Source: Pseudoscleropodium purum (lineage: Eukaryota; Streptophyta; Bryopsida; Hypnales; Brachytheciaceae). From it: DNA of 64,000 bases. The DNA is taken from assembly GCA_963969395.1 (NCBI GenBank), contig OZ017801.1, forward strand, positions 7,690,501 to 7,754,500. Direction: 5' to 3'. The position numbers were made by a program, and so were the translations under genes. Below are positions 35,803 through 48,376 of the stretch, piece by piece; position 1 is the first letter of the stretch; each line of letters starts with the position of its first letter. Below the pieces are notes generated by a model. It did no database searches, was not told the DNA's origin, and worked only from the letters and a program-made list of their open reading frames with translations.

Positions 35803-36480
35803 AATTGTTCTCATATTTTGAAAAATTTGTCTCCAAAGAAGATCCAAGAGAAGATCTTACTATAATTGAAGTAAAACAAAAGTCAAAATACAAAACTGAG
35901 TTCATTCCAACTTTTGAAGCTCTAAATGGAGTCTTATACCAGGTTCATTTTTCATTTAATATTTTTTCAATTTTGAGGTCTTCCCTTTGTTCTTATTGTT
36001 AATTAGAATTAATATTATGTTGTCCTAATATACAATATAACATTTGTTATCATGTGCAATTTTTTTTATGCTTATATGTCATTTACTTTATGCGGCAAGA
36101 GTTGAAAAACGCTTCTATTATAGCTCAAGAAATTTTTATGAAAAATATTACAATCCATCAAATTAGATTCCAAATGCAGTTGATGAATAGGTTCTCCAAA
36201 GTTGTTGACAAGGTGAAGGGAGCTTCTCATTCAAAATTAAAGAAGCATCTTCCCATTGCATATCTTAAGTACATTACAATTTTCTTGAAGCAAGTGAAGT
36301 GTCACTATGAAACTCATAATGAAAATTTAGAGATGACTTAAGAAAAGCTTTAGATGTTGACAACTTTAGCAATGAACACTTCTTTGAAGATTAAGTGGCT
36401 AGAGATGTGAATAAGTCCCCTACTTTTTGTGAGGCTTTCAAATTATTTCCTTAAAGCAAAATTCAATGATATCAGCTTTT
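35803..36480 (+). pseudogene. Broken gene fragment, family not recognised
   Basis: Two neighbouring open stretches look like successive exons. The first (35803-35943) encodes FEKFVSKEDPREDLTIIEVK and TEFIPTFEALNGVLYQ, then reaches a GT donor-like site. The second, from about 36088 after a tgcggcaag context, encodes ELKNASIIAQEIFMKNITIH and LKKHLPIAYLKYITIFLKQV, then stops at 36339-36341. After a frame change further peptide-like sequence (LTTLAMNTSLKIKWLEM) runs on with stops. The residue composition looks like real protein. I cannot name the family; a fragment of a transposase-like or large cytoplasmic protein is possible. Confidence 0.35.
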
Positions 36481-37672
36481 CTAAGTAGCTTCATAAAGCT
36501 AAATGATTTGTGGGCTCACGTAAGTATTTGTCTATCTTTATTGTTTAAATAGTAATATTTTTTTGAACCTATTTATTCAATCATTAAATTATTCTAATTT
36601 AAATTTTGTATATGGTAGTTGACAATGGAGACAAAAAAGCCTCTTGATGCTATAGAGATTAATCTGTATTTATCTATTAACTATCTTCTACATGGTATGG
36701 ATCCTTTGCTCACTATTTTTGATTATGTGGAGACAATATGCATAATGTTGTACATTTTTTTGTAAATCATGATCCTTAAATCATACTCTATCATTAAACT
36801 TTATAAAATTCCACAAAGTGAAATTTAACATAGAATTAAGTCAAACTATGACCACATTAATTAATTATGTATGCTATCTTTTAGAAATTAAAAAAAAAAG
36901 AAAAAGATATTGATTGAAAAAATAATTGTTTAGATCACTCATGGTTAATACATTTATTTGGTGTATAACATATGATTACTATATTTATTTTCAATATTCA
37001 ATGTTCAAGATATTTTTGTTTTTTTATTTTTAAATATAAATGTAAAAATAAAATAAAATAGGTGGACCATTTTCCTTCTTTAAATATATATAAAGACCCA
37101 TGATGAAGACCACACTTATCACTTAATCATTCAAAAGCATTGTTCATGATTTACTACTTATAATGTATAGGGCCTTTGTTTACTATTATATTATATTGAG
37201 CCTTTACGACCCATGTTTGTTGCTCCTTCTATTTTAGACTTCATAAATGTCATTTTTATGATGTTGTTATGATGTATTTCAATTTTATATGTAAGTACTT
37301 TGTAGTGAGACATCCTAAGCAATTATACCTATTTTATCGTGTATTTGCTTACAAATACTATTTATTTTGACTATATCTCAATTTTTGAAAATACATTCGT
37401 TTAATTTTTGGGTATAAAATTGAATAGTGGCATATTCATTTGTTGTTCATTTAGACTGAAAATCCTTATATCTAATTCCACGGTCATAAGTTCTTGATGG
37501 ATTTACAATCTCTAAATGGAACCAAAAAATGGAAGCTCACATGCTCACACTTACAAGCTCACATACTAGCATCTCCAGCCATCTACTAATTAATGGTAGG
37601 CCTATTTGTACATCTTTGAAGTTCATTCACCTGATCACTTCCTAAGACTTAGGAGACATACTATTTTGAGTC

Positions 37673-37716
<44 letters not shown>

Positions 37717-39590
37717 TTAGCATTTTATCTACTTTTATATCAGATTTTTTTGTCCCAAAGTTATCTTATTCAAAAGCCCTTCCTTCCCAAGCTATCTACT
37801 AGAATTTCAGATTGTTTCCCTAAAACCTTATTTGCTCCAAAATTTGTCCACCATAAATTTTCTATTTGTTTGATGTAAATTTAAATCTATCTAAATTTTT
37901 TGATTTACTGTTTGCACATTTCTTTTGAACAAGCTTCATGAAACCAATGCCTATATGATTATTTTCAAACAACATTTATCTATAGACACTAGGATTCTAA
38001 TTTATGTATATCAAATTATATAATTAAAAACCAATTAGGGTAGTTTGGGAAGTCAATAAAACCTTAGTTAATCCCTAAAATATTATGGCCTTTTTACATG
38101 AAAAAACACTTCAAACTATAATACCTTATGCAAAGAGCAAAAAGCTTTGAAAATTGATTTTTTTTTCATATTTGATGATAGGTTCTTTCACTAGATTAAT
38201 GTCAAAATGTGTGAAATTTCAAAAAAATCATTTTGGCCACATTGATTACTTGAGAGATTTACAAAATTGATTTGAATTTAAAATAAAGAAAACAAGTTAT
38301 TTGCACTTTGTGTGACTAGATTATTTTACTTTGAATCTTCTTAACTTGTCTTTTTTACACTACTAACAAAATTTGAAATTAAAAAAATTTATCATGAAGA
38401 ATTGAGTTGAGGGTTTGGAAAAAAATTAAATTAAAAAATAATTAATTTCCATTCTTAAAAAAATTGTTAAATAGTAGTATGTACAAGATAGAATAAAAAA
38501 ACAATTTGAAAATACAATAGCTCTAAGATGGAATTGAAACACACTAATCCCAATGGTGAGGTTGTTCTAGCAAACAAACTAAATTACATAGAACTCTTTT
38601 TTTTAATTATGAAAATTGAGTCTAAAAACAAATCGAATATGTTGTTTTTTTCAAGAAAATACTATGATTGTTTGAAAAACAAGATGCTCTCTAATTTTCA
38701 CATCAGTAATCAAAATGAATGAATTAAAGCTTTCTATAAAAAAAAAAATGATTTATAAGAAAGATATTTTTAGAATTTGTATTTTAAGTTTTTTTATAGA
38801 TTTCATTTGCTATAGGTTTGTTGTATAAACATTTGATGTTTTGTCTCAAAATGGTCTATTTTAGTGAGAACTGTGACTTTTGGAATAAGTTTTTTCAAAT
38901 AAAATAATATTTAAATAGTTTGTAAATCATTAAAAATAATATGCATACAATAATTTAAGTTTAAAAAAAATTATTTCTAAATATTATGTAAAAAAAATTG
39001 AGCTATAGAAAATACTAAGAAAATAGATACTTTTGTGTTTTATTTTTAGAAAATAGAAATAAAATAAAATAAAATAAAATTGATCATTTTTTTAGCTTGA
39101 AGGTGCTCTTTTTCAACTATTTGTATCTTTGGGAAAAAAATATGTTCTCTACACTTATGTAAATTTCACTTTGAGCACATGTACAAGTAGAAACTTTATT
39201 TTAGGGGAAAATCTCTTTGTGAACTTGTATTAGGAAGAAAATTGAATCCCCAAAAGGGCCACTTGGTAATGCAAAAAATTGGATGAAAAAAAGTCTTCTT
39301 CGCTTCAAAGTTGTCTTGTTAGGCATATTTTTAGATTTTAATGACATATTCAACATTTGACATCACATATTGTATTAGACAAGTGTAGAGTACACATGAC
39401 ATTGGAGGTCCAATAAGGCCATTTTCAATAGCTTAAACAATTTGGAATCTCACTATAATTATGAATTTAAATTAAAAATATAATATGCACTCATTAAATT
39501 GAGTTTCTTTATTAAAATGGAACTTTAATACATCAAAATCATAGATGGAGGATAATTATTTTGAAAATCAACTTAAAGTTGTCTCTATTA
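36481..39590. other. AT-rich intergenic DNA with an (ATT)n microsatellite and possible TTAA-element end
   Basis: An (ATT) run of about 15 units lies at 37672-37717. At 38068 the sequence TTAATCCCTAAAATATTATGG resembles a left end of the TTAA family, and 38690-38740 resembles 60840-60890 inside a complete member, so a diverged copy probably lies here. Its right end was not found. No gene recognised. Confidence 0.45.
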
Positions 39591-39599
39591 GATGTTGAG

Positions 39600-39954
39600 T
39601 GATGTTTGTCCGTGTGTTGTTGTATCTAAGAAGACAACATTGATTGAATTCCAAAGGGATGACTTTATAGTGCCAAAATTTGGGTGGGAAAGAGTCTTCA
39701 TAAATCACTAACAAGCTAAGAATTGCATAGAAGTACATCATGATTACTCAAAGCATATGGCCACTAGGTTCATAATGGCTCATGATGTCTTAATCATGGA
39801 GGATGGCTTACACATGCCTCCTACAAGTTTCCATACGCCAAGTGGCTATGACCAACCTTTAGTGTTCCTACATGTTGGTAATAAAGATGATGTAGAGAAC
39901 TTCATACTCAATTCAATTAGAACTAAAATTAGCAAAAAATCCAAAATCCTTTAA
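39600..39954 (+). pseudogene. Broken coding fragment, family not recognised
   Basis: One frame reads through about 110 codons with a single TAA near 39710. Before it the frame gives TTLIEFQRDDFIVPKFGWER; after it come MATRFIMAHDVLIMEDGLHM and YDQPLVFLHVGNKDDVENFI. The composition is unlike the surrounding AT-rich noise, so it looks like an exon relic. No domain identified. Confidence 0.35.
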
Positions 39955-40589
39955 TGGATTTATTTTCCTCCTAATAATTAAAGTTGGATAATTTTAAAAT
40001 ATAATTCAAATAAATTAAGCATTCATCTAAATTGTTATTGCAAATTTTAAATGGTTGAAACTACTTTCATCTAATGTAGTTGGATTTATTTAAACCCTTG
40101 TTTTGACCTCCAAATCCTAAACTTTTTTTTTTATATGTCAAGGTTTTGTTAAGTGTTTGTTGTATGTGAGAGGTATATTTTATTTGTGGAATTGTGCTTT
40201 AGAGTACACAAAATGCCACGGCAAAATTTTTTTATGCAATGTATGTTTATAGCTATTGACAAAGAAAGGATGCAAGATTGAAGTGAGTTGAATTTCTATG
40301 AATTGAATGCAAGTTGAATTTCATATATACTAATGTCCCTTGTGTTGCTATCACAACAAAAACAAAAGTGAAAGTAATTTTTCAATTTTCAATTCATAAA
40401 AATTTGAAAATTATAGTGTGTTAGGTCCAAATGCCACTAAACAAAGCATGTGTCCCCCTCTTTACAAAGAGCTTTTCAATGGTAGCAAGAATGTGACTGG
40501 AGGATGCATGGTCTAAGATATCCCACTTTAACAAACAAAACAAACAAATAACCATTTATGAATTATTTATATATAAGGCATAAAGTGTT

Positions 40590-40804
40590 TTTGTTTGTTA
40601 CGTTGAGATCTCTAGAACTGCACATCCCTCAGCCACATTTGTGGTACTGTTGTAAAGTTCTCGGTGAGGAGGGGGTAAATGGGCTTTATTTCATGGCGTT
40701 TGGGCTCAGGTGTAGAAGTTATTGAATTTTGAAGTTTTTATGAAGTTTCACTTTAATTTTGACTTTAATATTTCACTTTAATATTGCCACACAGTGCACA
40801 CTAG
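40590..40804 (+). repeat. Interspersed repeat (GAGATCTC family), copy 2
   Basis: Shares tttgttacgttgagatctc at its left end and gaagttattgaattttgaag inside. Ends tgcacactag followed by T. Confidence 0.6.
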
Positions 40805-41890
40805 TATATTTCTTTATGAATGTATGAATTATTTTGTGGGCAAATAGGAAATTTAATTTCTCAAGAATTTAGACACCCATTTAATTATTTATTTTCTCAC
40901 CAGCTGCTACGAAGCTACCAACGGTACTGCCACCACTTGCCATACAGGCACCAGGAGCGTCTACACTTGCCGAGTGAACACTCTCAAGGCAGGCACGGGA
41001 CCACTTCCGCCGCACCCACACCGCACTTTCCTCTCCGTTTCCATTTCACCAGCACTAGCAGACGGAAGCAGCTTCAGTAGAGCCCCGTCCTCTCAATCAG
41101 ATTGATCAATCTCAACCATCCAACTGATGGATGCTGGCATTTTCTTCTCGGCAAGTGTTGCAAAGTCTGCCGTACAAAAGACTCAAATCTGCCCATTTTC
41201 TCTCAAAGATAGCACCTTTCGCTGCTATCGGAAAGGTCCTTTCGTGGGGATTCATCGGTTGGCACGCTGGGACGGATTGCTCAGGCATCGGTGTCATCGA
41301 GGGATCCATGTCATTGTGAAATTAATCTATGTTAATTGAATTCCAGTGTTGAGTTTGGGCCGATTTTCTTCTGGGTGGTTTCCTGGTGGGAGGATTGGAT
41401 ATGCTTGAATTGTTCGGGAATCAGGTCACGCGTGTCGGTGGTGGTTCCGATGACGTAAAGATTGGACTTTCGGGGTCCATTTGCAATATTGTGGAGGTTT
41501 CATTTGCTGTGGGGATCGAGGTGTCTTGTTCTCTGTGAGTTCCGGAGAGTGGTGATTCATGAGTCTCGAGAGGTTTGTTTGAGAAGCTGTGTTGCTTTGT
41601 TTGTCAGCGGGAGTTTGGATCGAAGGTTGTCGGAGGCAAACAAGCTAGCAACCGAATCTCGAGTGTGGAACAGCTTGTTTGCATTGGACGGTGTGCTTGG
41701 CATTCTGATCAGGAACAAACAGTTCGCTTTCGGAATTCGATTTCCTCGCGTAGGTTTGAGTGAATTCCAATCGATGGATGCTTAGAATCCACGACACGGA
41801 ACCGATCTTGAAGCTTCTTGCAGAACCAAGACCAGTTACGTTAGTCCCCTTTTTTCTATTGTGAAGTTGATGCGTTAGGAATTCATAACG
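40805..41890 (+). promoter_or_regulatory. Upstream region and probable 5' leader of the ORP gene
   Basis: GC content rises sharply at about 40.9 kb. Bases 41100-41890 probably include the promoter and leader. Small ORFs (41127-41339, 41462-41785) overlap in several frames and have no recognisable product; some could be upstream ORFs if transcription begins before them. The transcription start was not identified. Confidence 0.45.
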
Positions 41891-44800
41891 ATGAGTTTTT
41901 TTGGCTTCGTCAATATGGGCCAAAATCCAGCGTCTGTGCTTCCGATTCGTGACGACGAGGACGAGGAAGAGGACGATGGCTACTCCACCGCCAACGAGTC
42001 CTTCCTAGAGGAAATCAAAGATTGCTCCCAAGATTTCTGTAATTGGAAGTGCTTAATGAGAAAAGACTCTAGTGACTCCAAGGAATTAAGTAGACGAGAC
42101 TCCAGTGACAAGAGCAGGAGCCTTGTGTTGACAGACCCCATTAGGTTAGAAAGGAAACCCAGCAACCACGACGTGAAGAAGAAGTGTGCGAGCGTGGGCA
42201 TTGTGTCCACGCTTCTGGAGCTTCTGAAAGGCTTTAGACTAGGCTCGGATGTCACCAAGTTGCAGTTGCCGCCGCAGTTCAATCTGCCCAAGTCGCAGTT
42301 GCAGGTGTATGGCGAGGCGGTGTATTGTTGTGCGGAAGATTATTTGGGAATGTGTGCCGATGGGGGGAGTCCTGTGGAGAGGTTGCTGGCTGTTTTGAGG
42401 TTTCATATTTCTACTACGAGGCCGGTGCCGTTTCTGAAAGCGCCGTATAACCCTGTTCTTGGGGAGAGTCATCATGTCTCTGCGGGGGAGCTCAATGTGA
42501 TTTGTGAACAGGTGACTTTCAATCCCTTCTTTGCAATTCTCTCTCTATGAACTCTCTTTTGGAGTGTCGGAGTGCACGAATTCCAGTGTGAGAATCGCCT
42601 CTTTCTTTCCATTTTGAGCGATTCTGAGCCCCAGATTCTCGTGTGAAACAGTAGCCCTAAAATTGAGTTTTGCAGTTGCCTCCTGCTGCGGAATGCAATT
42701 TCTTGTACTCTGGTAGCTTCTATTGCTTCATATTCTGAACGCAAATTGCCATATGTTTTTCTCAGAAAATTCTGACCAAGATTTGGGGATGATCAAGTGC
42801 AGGTTTCGCATCATCCACCCGTGTCAGCGCTGTATGCTACTAACGATGCGAAGCAGGTGGACATGCTATGGTGGCATCAGCCTGTGCCTCGATTTTATGG
42901 TAAGCTTATCCGTGTTTGTGTGTAATCCATGACGTATAGAAGATCCGGCTTTCTACAGGGCATTGAAACGATTAGGTTACTTTCTATAAGGTATTGAAGG
43001 TGGCGAAGTCCTAATCAAAGTGTACAGGACCTCAGTTTATTCATAAAATCAAGGTTCAATGCGATCAATTTCTGGGAGATCCCTTCTACTCGACCTTATT
43101 ATTAGACTCTGAATGGGACGGCTTGCATGGCCTAATAGTATAGTCCCAAGCTTTTCTCACTTTAACCAATCCGCTACATAGGGTTTGCGATTTATGGGGA
43201 TCTTCAAAGAGCACCCTGAAATTGGGATGAGGTTCTTCTAAGCGTTGTGCCTAGTGGGTAGAAAATCTAGAGTAGGTTGGGTGTCCCCTTCCATCTTCTC
43301 GAACTAGTCTGGAGGAGCCCATTTTCTGATTAGGGTTACGTTGGGATGTGGCTGAGCAGGTGGATATGTAGAGGCAACAATTGTAGGGCAACGGCGATTG
43401 AAGCTGCGGCAACACCAAGAGACGTACGAATTCACTTCCCCTAACTTACAAATTCGCTTCATTCCAAACGCTGGGAGTGCGTGGGTGGGGGCGACCACCG
43501 TGAAGTGCAAGGAGACAGGTCTGGAGGCGGTGGTGAATTTCAAGCCGAAGCCCTTCTTTGGCATGCGAGGTTCTTCAAACAAAGTCTCTGGCAAGGTTTT
43601 TCAGAAATCTTCTGGGGAGGTTCTGTATGAGCTGAATGGCAACTGGGATGGGTGAGTGTTTCTAGTTTTCTCCCTTGCTTCAAGATTTAGGGTTTTGCAA
43701 AGAAATGATCCATGGCTTGACGTACTTCTCTTGAGATTCTTAGGGTTGCTAGAGTTCACAGTTTTAGCTGCGCCATTCAGTCATTTGTTTCAAATCCGGC
43801 CTGGTGAGATTTTGAGCTCTGGAGTCATGTCTAGAAGTAGTAGTTCCCATTGTAGTCATTTCCATTCTCAGAGTACAAGTCTTGAACTCTGACATCCCTG
43901 TTTGGGGTGTTAGACTTCAAGAATACTCTTCCATGAATCGGGGTTTCTTTCCTCCTTTTTAAATTGGGCACTGTGGGATTATGAGGTTCTTAAATCTCTT
44001 CCTCTTGGTTAGAGTTTCTGATTTCTATCTCTCTATAGTTCCCCTCCTTTTATCTCAATTCTTTAGAGGCCCACTGTTGCACCCAAGAATTTGAATTCAT
44101 CATTTGGATTCATCATATTAATAACAGAAAATCAGGAGGAAGTATGTAGGAGTAGAAAGAATGCTAAATGAAGTTTATAAGACCGACCTATCTTGGGCAA
44201 TTCATGTCAAAGTGCGATGCTTATTCAGATTCAGTAAAGGGTGCAGGTTTACAAGCGGAAAGGATGCTTTGTTGAAAGCCAACGCTGACGCCCCTTATGT
44301 TTTCTTTTTCCAGGGTTGTTAGCTTGAAAGACAAATCTACAGGTATCACGTCGACACTATATGACGCCTACGCTGCCATAGTCGACATACATGGACCAAA
44401 AGTTGCAAATCGGGAGGTAATCTCCAAAACTCAAAGTGCCTAACGTTTTGTAAAAGAACAGCCGCTTGCCAAAATCAGTTACATATCTGGCTGTCACGTA
44501 GCATTTTTCATAAGTTGTGAAAACTCACCCTTCTCCACTGTCCGTGGCGACACACTGAAAGTGAAAACATACTCAAAAGTCTGACATACTCTGGAGAAAG
44601 CTTGGTACTCAATAAGTGGAGATCACTCATCTTCTTCTTGTAGTTTTTGGTACCTCCCACTTAGAAGAGATCAAGATTGTGCTCAAAATGAATCTGGATT
44701 TAGGATTTAGGGTTTTGAGGCAGCTCCTCAAGAAGGTTATTCATCAGGGGTACTTACTGAGAGGTTTTTTGTAATGTGTTTGCAGGCCATATCACCTTCC

Positions 44801-45031
44801 GAATCTGTCAATGTGTGGGCCGAAGTAACCATGAGCATGGTGAATGGAGACTGGGAAACTGCAAGAGAAGCGAAACGGAAAGTGGAGGAGACGCAGCGTG
44901 CTCTACAGAAGCAGAGATTGGCCAGTGGCACAGTATGGAGTCCGAAATACTTCACTGCTACCAAGGATGGCACCTGGGAGTGGAACTGTGCAGGACAGTC
45001 TGTGGCCTCGGCGCCGCTCGTTGTTGAATGA
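41891..45031 (+). CDS. Oxysterol-binding protein-related protein, short ORP3-like type
   Basis: Five exons, 41891-42511, 42803-42899, 43360-43651, 44314-44416 and 44786-45031, join in frame at GT-AG borders and give 452 residues, close to the usual size of plant short ORPs, which lack a PH domain. An acidic stretch lies at residues 21-29. The lipid-binding barrel contains the lid and entry motif PFLKAPYNPVLGE in exon 1. The family signature EQVSHHPPVSA (206-216) is split by intron 1, and its His pair 210-211 is expected to contact PI4P. Near the C terminus AKRKVEETQR supplies the basic/acidic triad K401, E405, R409. Such proteins exchange sterol or other lipids for PI4P between the ER and Golgi or plasma membrane on the cytosolic side. 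All key motifs are intact, so the gene should be functional. Plant orthologue numbering (ORP3 versus ORP4) cannot be settled here. Confidence 0.93.
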
Positions 45032-46368
45032 AGGTTTGGTTGGGCTCAAGGATCCTCTTTGCTAAATACTAGAAATCACAAAGTTGCAGAAGGAAGCAAT
45101 TTCAAAACTGTACATTCCAAATGTTCACAAGGGAGCTAGTATTTTGAGGAAAGAAGAAACACTTTGTGCGTAACTAGAGCAGGAATCGGAAGGTTTCACA
45201 CACCCTATTCTAGCCTAGTGATAGTCATTTACAACATTTTTGACCACTTTACAAAAATGAGTCTTGGGCTCCATATCCAACACATAATCTGCATAGTGTA
45301 GAAGAGGTTCTGCTCATTAGATGAGGTACATATGGGGATATGGTAGTGCAATCTACGTCCTGATACCGCACTTTCTTGACTGACTAGTCATCTGCATTAT
45401 TTGATATTTTTAGTTTCTGATAGCGATCGGTTATGATACCGGTTTCAATTGTTTACATACTGCAGCTGGATGAAAGGTAGGATCCAGTTATCATTGTATA
45501 TAGCAGTGTCTTCATGTTCAATTGATTTATTGTACGAAAATTTAAAAGACAAATCGATTTAGGAATATTCCTTTCAATTTTCAAGAACACTTTTTTTGGA
45601 ATCGACTAATTGTGGATGTTAAGTTCGTAACACAACATTCCTGAAGGGCATTGCAAGGTTCTTTCCTATATTTTCGTTTAATTCAAGTTTTAATGACAAA
45701 AGAAATGCCCATGTTCCGAAGACTCACCTACAAGTTAGTGAAGTGATGAGGTCAGGAGGATATTCTGAACCTATACTGGTATTCTTGGGTTTGGAAGGGA
45801 CCTTATAACATAGTTCAAGCAACCTGAGGCCATGTGGATATCGGTATACCAATTTTCTGGTCCACAGTAATTGCTGTAGTCAAATTCTTACAAGACAAGA
45901 TTGGTTAGAGTAATCCATCTTTGGTCTTCAGTTCAGAAACAACTACACGATCCCCGTTTTCGTAATGTGATTTTCAACTTGAAGTCTCGGGCGAGAATGT
46001 TGATGGGCCTCTCTTGAAGACCACGCTCTGTTCCTTACTGCAGACTCTTCCCAAAGAGCACCTACTTAGAACACGGTGATGGACAATGAAAGCGCACCCC
46101 TAAGAAAGAGATCATATACCATTCCAGGGAACTACGTAGTATTCTTATCATGATGAAACTCGATAAATTACAAGTTTGACAGAACGTTTGATTACAAATG
46201 CCCCGATCATGGGAAATTTACGTTGTACAACACAATAGGAAGTCAGAACCCAATTGAACACAATGGGGAAATTCCTCTCATGGACTGAATTCCTAAACAA
46301 TAAGCTACTCTTTTGTGATCTTTCTTTGCAGAAAAGACAGCTATACAAATATGACGGAACTCATCCCA
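45032..46368. other. Convergent intergenic region between the ORP and VPS55-like genes
   Basis: Presumed 3' UTRs of the two convergent genes. No other coding sequence or repeat seen. Confidence 0.4.
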
Positions 46369-48376
46369 TCAGTAATCGTCCTCTTGACTCACTTGTTGAA
46401 ATATCACCACTGTTGATAGCAGAATGAAGAATGCAGTGAATTCAATCCACATAGCGCCTCCTGTGATCAGGTCAGCATGCCGCAAAATGGCAGGGATTGC
46501 AATGCTTCCAATAGATGAAAATCCAGTGAGGAACTTAGCTGCGTCTTCCCAGCTGTAAATACAAGTACAAAAATTTCAAAACTAAAGACAGAAACTACAA
46601 ACACCAACTGAAACATCGTAAATACAGGAAGCAATTTGCTGAAACATCGTAAATATAGGAAGCAATTTGTTGTTCAGTTGCAGAATAAGTGTCTAAAACA
46701 GTAAGACTTGAAAATATTAAGATTTGAAAGCAACTCCTATTAACAAAGGATCAGATGAATGTATTACTTACTCGCTCCCTTCTGAATACATAGGCCCAGA
46801 GGCACCGCCTCCAAAAAACAAGCAAGGCATCGGCAGCATTATATACATTAGGCCTGGAAACAGATACAGCCAAGCACTCATTTAATCATCTGAACATTTG
46901 CATCTACATATAGTCACTAAACTAATCCAGAAATCTAACATCTCAGCGCACATACATGTACTGAACCAATATATCATGGAAACTTGCAAAGGTACATGTT
47001 TACTCAGAAAGTATTGGTTAACCCTAAGGGCCCAAATGGTCAACAGTGTCCGCTTCCATATCTCAGGAGTTGCAATAAATCGTTTAAAAAGTTTTAAGGA
47101 AGGTAACAAGGTGTACCAATAGAAAGAAAAACTCATACCCTACATTTCTAAACAATAAAATCAACTACAAGCTTCCAAAGTGGACTTTCTACTTTTAGCT
47201 TGGACACCTAGGGGGCAAGCGTCAGAACGCAAAAAAGAGCTGGAAGAGCTTCTTACCAGTGAGCATCGGCCACCAGTTATTGTACAACACACATCCCTGA
47301 AAGAACCGACAGACATATTCCTTAGTCTCAGATTGATTAACTGAAACATGCACCCAAATACATCAGGTAAGGTGTCTAAAATGATAAAGGAGACAGTTTG
47401 CGCGAGGTCAGGGGAAAACATCCAAATTCCCATGCAAGTGTAAGTCCTATCTATTCTCATGAATATCAAGACTGGAATCAAGGAAAGAGGAAAGCATTAC
47501 CAGAATCTGAAGCAGGAAACCAACTGAGAACAAGAATGCTAACCCCGCCAGTACTGCAGGATGAATACGACAGATGTCATCAGGGAAAACCATTGCAAAG
47601 CAATATCAGCTCCGCAGCGTTAGTATGAATCCAAAAGCACCAATATTTTCCTGAAGTTCAAATTCAAGGCAGTGTGAAGTAGCAATTCACTGACAGACGT
47701 TGACACGATCACGAGAATTCAGGCCAGATTAGAATCTGTATCCACTTCTGATCACGAAAACAGAATCAGAAATCCCCTGAACTACTTCGTGCGTATCACA
47801 GAAGAGAAGAGCAGAATGAATTCTCAAATTCGGAAAAAAAACAGCACGTAAACACTCAAATTAAAACACAAATCATAATCAACGTGACGAGATCTGCATT
47901 TCTCCCCAGCCCTGTACTTCTAACCCTAAAATTGACCACAAGCTCCACCTCACAATACTAAGACCTGAAATACTCTCCCTTGACAATATCCCTAAAACGA
48001 GGCCTCCCCTCATAATACCATGCCAGCTGCAACCCAAAGTCTGGAACTGCGGAACTTTGAAAAGCCGAGCCTCAATGAAACACTTCTGAGAGTAGAAATC
48101 TCAATTCACTACAAGACTGTCGCGCACTCTGTTCTGAAACCCCAGAACCCCTAACTGCGACGACACGACACGATGCTCTACCAAAATTCAAATTCTCTAT
48201 AACATCACACCTAAAATCGCCAATTAAATATCAAATTCAACAATCAAACCGAATTCACACCACCGTCCACAAATTACAACAGGGTAACCACGAAACCCTC
48301 GCCTCCACCACAATACAAACCCAAAACAGGTCCGCATATCAGAAAAAGCGCCCATACCTCCCAGCTTCATCGCCAT
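46369..48376 (-). CDS. VPS55: VPS55/LEPROT-family small membrane protein
   Basis: Five minus-strand exons, 48358-48376, 47501-47553, 47257-47296, 46772-46853 and 46369-46552, join in frame at GT-AG borders to give 125 residues. The first coding exon is only 19 bases. The protein is four hydrophobic segments: about 5-23 (LGVLAGLAFLFSVGFLLQIL), 32-51, 72-87 and 95-116. Family landmarks are LYNNWWPML after segment 1, LPMPCLFFGGG in segment 2, and WEDAAKFLTGFSSIGSIAIP leading into segment 3. In yeast and Arabidopsis VPS55 works with VPS68 in transport from late endosome to vacuole; animal relatives (LEPROT) affect receptor sorting. The C terminus ends QEDDY. All exons agree with family expectation, so the gene looks intact. 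The ATG (gctATGG) is the first in frame. Confidence 0.92.
46608..46669. repeat. 31-bp tandem duplication in the last VPS55 intron
   Basis: Two copies of a 31-bp unit (starting ctgaaacatcgtaaata) differ at one base (tacagg versus tatagg). The near-identity points to a recent duplication. Confidence 0.9.
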
